A DNA stretch of 7,826 nucleotides from Anaerolineae bacterium. GTDB lineage: Bacteria; Chloroflexota; Anaerolineae; B4-G1; SLSP01. Shown here piece by piece: positions 6,187 through 7,826 of the stretch. Position 1 is the first letter of the stretch; each line of letters starts with the position of its first letter. Position numbers and translations under genes: made by a program. The stretch lies in the NCBI GenBank assembly GCA_016934645.1, contig JAFGSL010000120.1, positions 1-7,826 of the forward strand, read 5' to 3'. The notes below the pieces were generated by a model. The model was not told the DNA's origin. It saw only the letters and a list, made by a program, of their open reading frames with translations, and did no database searches.

Positions 6187-7062
6187 CTAACCGAGGTAGA
6201 GGATGAGCACGGCTGCCAATCCCCAGAGGACAAAATCAACTTGCAACGGGCGATCGGTGAGCACCACTTCGTCGGGCGCCAACGTGGTGCCACGCACGTG
6301 AATCAGATACAGATAGCGAAACGCGCCGTAGATGACGAAGGGGATCGTCAACATCATCCAATGATCAGGGGGGAGGTTTGGAGCGGAGAAGGTGTACAGG
6401 GCGTAAGCCAGGATCATCGACGCAGTGACGATGCTGAGCAAATGATCCAGCAACATCACATTGTAGTCTCCTAGGCTGGCGCGGTGGTTGGTGGCCTCAC
6501 TGCCGAGAAGCACCAATTCGCCACGTCGCTTGCCCAATCCGAGGAAGAGGGACAATAACGTCATACAGATGAAGAGCCAGGGCGAAAAACGCTCGGCGTC
6601 CACCAGCGGGATGCCCGCGGCCACACGCAGCACGAACCCTGTAGCGATCGCCATCACATCCAGCAGAACGATGTGCTTGAGGTAAAGCGAGTACGCCATT
6701 TGCAACACGAGATAGCCAATCAGGATAGCGGCAAATAACGGATTGAGCAGCACGCCGAATACAATCGCCAGCACCGCAATCCCCGCCGCCAGGCCAAGAG
6801 CGAGCCGCGGTGAGATTTCCCCAGCCGCGATCGGTCGGCGGCGCTTCTTGGGATGCTCGCGATCCTTTTCCAGGTCCACCACATCGTTGATCGTATAGAC
6901 CACGCCGGAAACCAGGCAAAACAACACGAAGCCGACCACCGTCCGCCAAAGATAAGGCCATTCAAGGATCTTTTGATCGAAGACCAACGCCGCAAAAATA
7001 ACGCCGTTTTTGATCCATTGGACTGGACGCATCGTCTTTAGAAACGCCGAGAAAACACGCAT
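6187..7062 (-). CDS. decaprenyl-phosphate phosphoribosyltransferase (UbiA family)
   Basis: A 291-residue UbiA-superfamily integral membrane prenyltransferase with about nine helices. The first aspartate motif is NDVVDLEKDREHPKKRRRPIA (roughly residues 59-79), which holds the metal/pyrophosphate-binding N, D, D, D and the HPxK..RPI signature. The second region reads YSLYLK then LLDVMAIATGFVLRVAAG (about 124-150), followed by GLGKRRGEL. These forms are typical of decaprenyl-phosphate phosphoribosyltransferase rather than of quinone- or heme-linked UbiA members. The family enzyme in mycobacteria (UbiA, Rv3806c) transfers 5-phosphoribose from PRPP to decaprenyl phosphate for arabinan synthesis; outside actinobacteria the product's use is less clear. 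Start: ATG 7062 has GGAGGT 6 nt upstream, whereas the GTG at 7065 would be only 3 nt from it. Length is normal for the family. Confidence 0.92.
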   Translation of the reverse strand: MRVFSAFLKTMRPVQWIKNGVIFAALVFDQKILEWPYLWRTVVGFVLFCLVSGVVYTINDVVDLEKDREHPKKRRRPIAAGEISPRLALGLAAGIAVLAIVFGVLLNPLFAAILIGYLVLQMAYSLYLKHIVLLDVMAIATGFVLRVAAGIPLVDAERFSPWLFICMTLLSLFLGLGKRRGELVLLGSEATNHRASLGDYNVMLLDHLLSIVTASMILAYALYTFSAPNLPPDHWMMLTIPFVIYGAFRYLYLIHVRGTTLAPDEVVLTDRPLQVDFVLWGLAAVLILYLG

Positions 7063-7068
7063 CACCTT

Positions 7069-7074
7069 ACCTCC
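7069..7074 (-). promoter_or_regulatory. Shine-Dalgarno of the phosphoribosyltransferase gene
   Basis: GGAGGT in minus sense, 6 nt before ATG 7062. The spacing rules against the in-frame GTG three bases upstream. Confidence 0.8.
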
Positions 7075-7085
7075 ATGAGTTTTGT

Positions 7086-7113
7086 ATCATACCTCAAGCA
7101 GATTAAACGACAA
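7086..7113 (-). promoter_or_regulatory. candidate sigma70-type promoter for the phosphoribosyltransferase gene
   Basis: In minus sense TTGTCG (7113-7108), 16 bp, then TATGAT (7091-7086), five of six for the -10 element. The leader would be about 17-20 nt, leaving just room for the ribosome site. Its position downstream of the strong terminator at 7186-7220 fits a new transcription unit. Confidence 0.5.
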
Positions 7114-7185
7114 GTGACCGAGTCAGGGATAGCGCAGTAAAGGAGAGAGAGGAAAACAACCCACAGCGCAAGTGAAGCTCGACCC

Positions 7186-7220
7186 AAGAAAACCGGGCCC
7201 TGCCAGTTGGCGGGGCCCGG
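7186..7220 (-). terminator. intrinsic terminator for the 7240-7551 gene
   Basis: A 12-bp stem (7193-7204 with 7209-7220; one T-G wobble, core GGGCCC) and a 4-nt loop are followed in minus sense by TTTTCTT. It begins 20 nt beyond the TAG at 7240-7242. This is the clearest terminator in the window, and it separates the right-edge gene from the phosphoribosyltransferase unit. Confidence 0.85.
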
Positions 7221-7239
7221 AAACGTTTCTCCAGCCATA

Positions 7240-7551
7240 CTATAGATAGGTCCAAATCTTGGTATAGATTAAGGAGAAAACATCATACCACTGTGTGGAG
7301 CCCGACTCATCCAGCTCATAGGTGTTCCCCTCGAAGGAGATTTCAGGGTGAACCACCGGTTCGATGACCGGCGTATAATCGCTCGACAGCAGCAACTCAA
7401 CGATGCCACCCTGGGCCGCATCCATCACCTCATTGCCGAAGGCGCGAATCCGGGCGCTCTCAAACATCGAGTTGGGTGTGAGCCGCAGGCCCACCGCCGG
7501 GACGCTGAACGCCATCCTGGCGGCCCTCCAGCGCTGCGCGCCGGTCAGCAT
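7240..7551 (-). CDS. unrecognised protein, C-terminal part convincing, 5' end uncertain
   Basis: I do not recognise a family. The last 60 or so residues read like a real protein: alternating hydrophobic and acidic stretches with SDYTPVIEPVVHPEISFEG and an aromatic end (WYDVFSLIYTKIWTYL). The frame closes with TAG 20 nt before a strong terminator. The 5' half is arginine/proline-rich and overlaps the plus-strand regulator, so it may not be coding. In-frame ATGs lie at 7551, 7515, 7467 and 7425, none with a good ribosome site. The most likely reading is the remaining 3' end of a gene whose upstream part was lost, or a short protein starting near 7467-7425. Confidence 0.4.
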   Translation of the reverse strand: MLTGAQRWRAARMAFSVPAVGLRLTPNSMFESARIRAFGNEVMDAAQGGIVELLLSSDYTPVIEPVVHPEISFEGNTYELDESGSTQWYDVFSLIYTKIWTYL

Positions 7552-7826
7552 GGAGGAGCGCTGTGCTGTGTATATCGCCTACGGGTATCACCCGCCCTGT
7601 CCCTTGCCCACCGGCGCGGAGATCGCCGCCGCGCGTGCCGGCTGGTGCGGCGAATATGGCGGCGAGTTCGTCCCCGCGTACCTGATCGACGTGAGCCAGC
7701 GGCTACTGGCATGGAACGGCGTCACTCCCCGGCGGGTGGGGCTGCACCGGAACGACCGGCGCACGCAGCACTTCGAAAACGCCACCACGATCGATCTCGC
7801 CTTCGGCCTGGCGCAGCGCTTTGTGG
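7403..7826 (+). CDS. XRE-family regulator with MmyB-like ligand domain, partial, possibly N-truncated
   Basis: The plus frame is open from the stop at 7376-7378 to the window edge (141 codons from ATG 7403). Residues about 10-45 resemble the second half of an XRE helix-turn-helix: LPKARIRALSNIELG, then SRRPTAGTLNAILAAL. CAPVSMEERCAVYIAYGYHP follows, then VPAYLIDVSQRLLAWNG, which resembles the core of MmyB-like/PAS-like ligand-binding domains fused to XRE regulators. The expected first helix is not in frame: the stop at 7376 lies where it should be. A neighbouring frame reads RRIIARQQQL there, so a frameshift or truncation is possible. No ribosome site precedes ATG 7403. The gene overlaps the 7240-7551 gene tail to tail, so one of the two is likely damaged. 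Confidence 0.55.
   Translation, partial: MPPWAASITSLPKARIRALSNIELGVSRRPTAGTLNAILAALQRCAPVSMEERCAVYIAYGYHPPCPLPTGAEIAAARAGWCGEYGGEFVPAYLIDVSQRLLAWNGVTPRRVGLHRNDRRTQHFENATTIDLAFGLAQRFV

Noticed and set aside
7588..7788. Minus-strand frame of 66 codons
   Set aside because: It is antisense to the regulator's ligand-binding region, with R/S/P-rich composition typical of a shadow frame.

Overview
The window looks like a chromosomal piece of a moderately GC-rich bacterium, most likely a member of the Chloroflexota. That is an inference from protein style (PTPS-related membrane proteins, GT39-type transferases with a C-terminal soluble domain, an XRE/MmyB-like regulator) and from abundant heptanucleotide arrays. 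No rRNA or other marker gene is present to confirm it. Almost all coding is on the minus strand.

Layout in minus-strand reading order, right to left. (i) 7240-7826: an unrecognised minus-strand gene end with a strong intrinsic terminator (7186-7220). It overlaps the visible part of a plus-strand XRE-type regulator (7403 to the edge) that seems to lack the start of its helix-turn-helix. (ii) 6187-7062: a UbiA-family decaprenyl-phosphate phosphoribosyltransferase with its own promoter and Shine-Dalgarno. (iii) 4220-5929: a DUF2207 membrane protein with a signal peptide. (iv) 1915-4005: a GT39/PMT-like membrane glycosyltransferase. (v) 1-1902: a large PTPS-related/YfhO-like membrane protein, cut by the window edge. 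This last gene is one continuous reading frame of more than 630 codons. It is easy to miss because it has no stop codon inside the window.

The most unusual content is a set of short-period tandem arrays, read here in plus-strand sense. They have period 7 (TAGACGG, GATTCGT/AATTCGT, CGACTTT, AGGATGC/TCTTGCA) plus one of period 8 (GATTTGCC-like). Four of the five lie inside the two glycan-type membrane protein genes and keep the frame open, coding for 7-residue-period peptides such as ESRITNY, RLPSTVY and SKVKSPK. The fifth forms the gene junction and the start of the last gene. Two of the three-part composites share the same block order, and a third array has two of the three blocks in that order. 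All inserts map to predicted cytoplasmic loops or a cytoplasmic N-terminus, and the families that would carry stop codons on one strand are always in the stop-free orientation.

Functionally, the phosphoribosyltransferase (polyprenyl-phosphate-ribose synthesis), the GT39-like enzyme (GT-C enzymes of this class use polyprenyl-linked sugars) and the PTPS-related membrane protein are consistent with cell-envelope glycan assembly. That joint role is inferred from adjacency only.
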